NCBI GenBank assembly: GCA_964235605.1
Contig: CAXSCR010000030.1
Location: 1 to 53,412, forward strand
DNA: 53,412 nt
From: DATCRE01 sp964235605
GTDB lineage: Bacteria > Bacteroidota > Bacteroidia > Cytophagales > Cyclobacteriaceae
Direction: 5' to 3'
Below, piece after piece: positions 53,216 to 53,412 of the stretch (positions within the stretch are counted from its first letter, which is position 1; each line of letters begins with the position of its first letter). Under the pieces are notes generated by a model. The model ran no database searches. It had not been told where the DNA came from and saw only the letters and a list, made by a program, of their open reading frames with translations. Made by a program: the position numbers and the translations under genes.

Positions 53216-53412
53216 AATCGTTGTGTTATTGGTTTTAGAAGCATATAAATATGCGCCTGCACCGTGGAAAAACTTTCAGAGACCAGTTCCATTGTTTAGC
53301 GTAAGTATCACCATGCTTGGAATAAAACTTTCCAGAGTAAGAAACAGCATCACCAGGATCAGCGATTCAGCGACAAAAAAAAGACGTTAATTGTATTTGA
53401 TTATCAGACCGT

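Overview
The window looks like chromosome of a Bacteroidota member, most likely in the order Cytophagales. The reasons are AT-rich DNA with few Shine-Dalgarno sites, several secreted proteins with type IX secretion (T9SS) C-terminal sorting tails, a two-component propeller kinase, ELWxxDGT repeat proteins, DUF3857/transglutaminase proteins and GTG/TTG starts. No rRNA, tRNA, CRISPR array or complete mobile element was seen. The assignment is inference from gene families, not from a phylogenetic marker.

Layout. Positions 1-3442 (minus) hold the N-terminal part of a giant secreted Ig/PKD-repeat protein whose end lies outside the window. Then come a GH16 beta-glucanase with several accessory modules (4309-8166), a ligase-associated DEXH helicase (8576-11026, minus) and a propeller-type sensor kinase (11542-15075).

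The most coherent system lies at 15342-25645. It has a MerR-type regulator with the cobalamin-binding signature of the CarH/LitR photoreceptors, an ECF-like sigma factor, phytoene desaturase (crtI), phytoene synthase (crtB) and IPP isomerase (idi), all tightly packed. After a dispersed repeat and an antisense DUF2490 gene come recQ, a DNA photolyase, an SRPBCC protein and a fused carotenoid lycopene cyclase. I read this as a light-controlled carotenoid and photorepair locus: cobalamin-bound repressor in the dark, release in light, sigma factor and pigment genes on, photolyase made. Four copies of an 8-bp half-site (TGTTTAAC and its complement) lie between the regulator and the sigma factor and are the likely control region.

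Positions 25976-31146 hold an ABC efflux ATPase and membrane-fusion protein (minus), divergent from an NtrC-type response regulator and its histidine kinase (plus). No permease is present. Positions 31155-37432 hold two paralogous ELWxxDGT secreted proteins. Positions 38098-39950 hold a translationally coupled tetR-fabF pair with a duplicated operator-like palindrome upstream. An HNH protein and a small TPR protein follow. Positions 41820-48959 are a three-gene operon: a TPR/MORN (YwqK-like) protein and two DUF3857 transglutaminase-like proteins, one of which lacks the catalytic residues. The end of the window holds a putative lipoprotein and a T9SS Ig-like protein with a likely 5' frameshift.

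Mobile and repetitive remnants are scattered between genes: a truncated group II (IIC-like) intron at 49322-49669, a decayed IS3-family transposase at 41425-41650, a dispersed repeat present twice (11101 and 19773), a REP-like direct repeat (8401-8510) and an inverted-repeat element made of degenerate short repeats (40107-40353).
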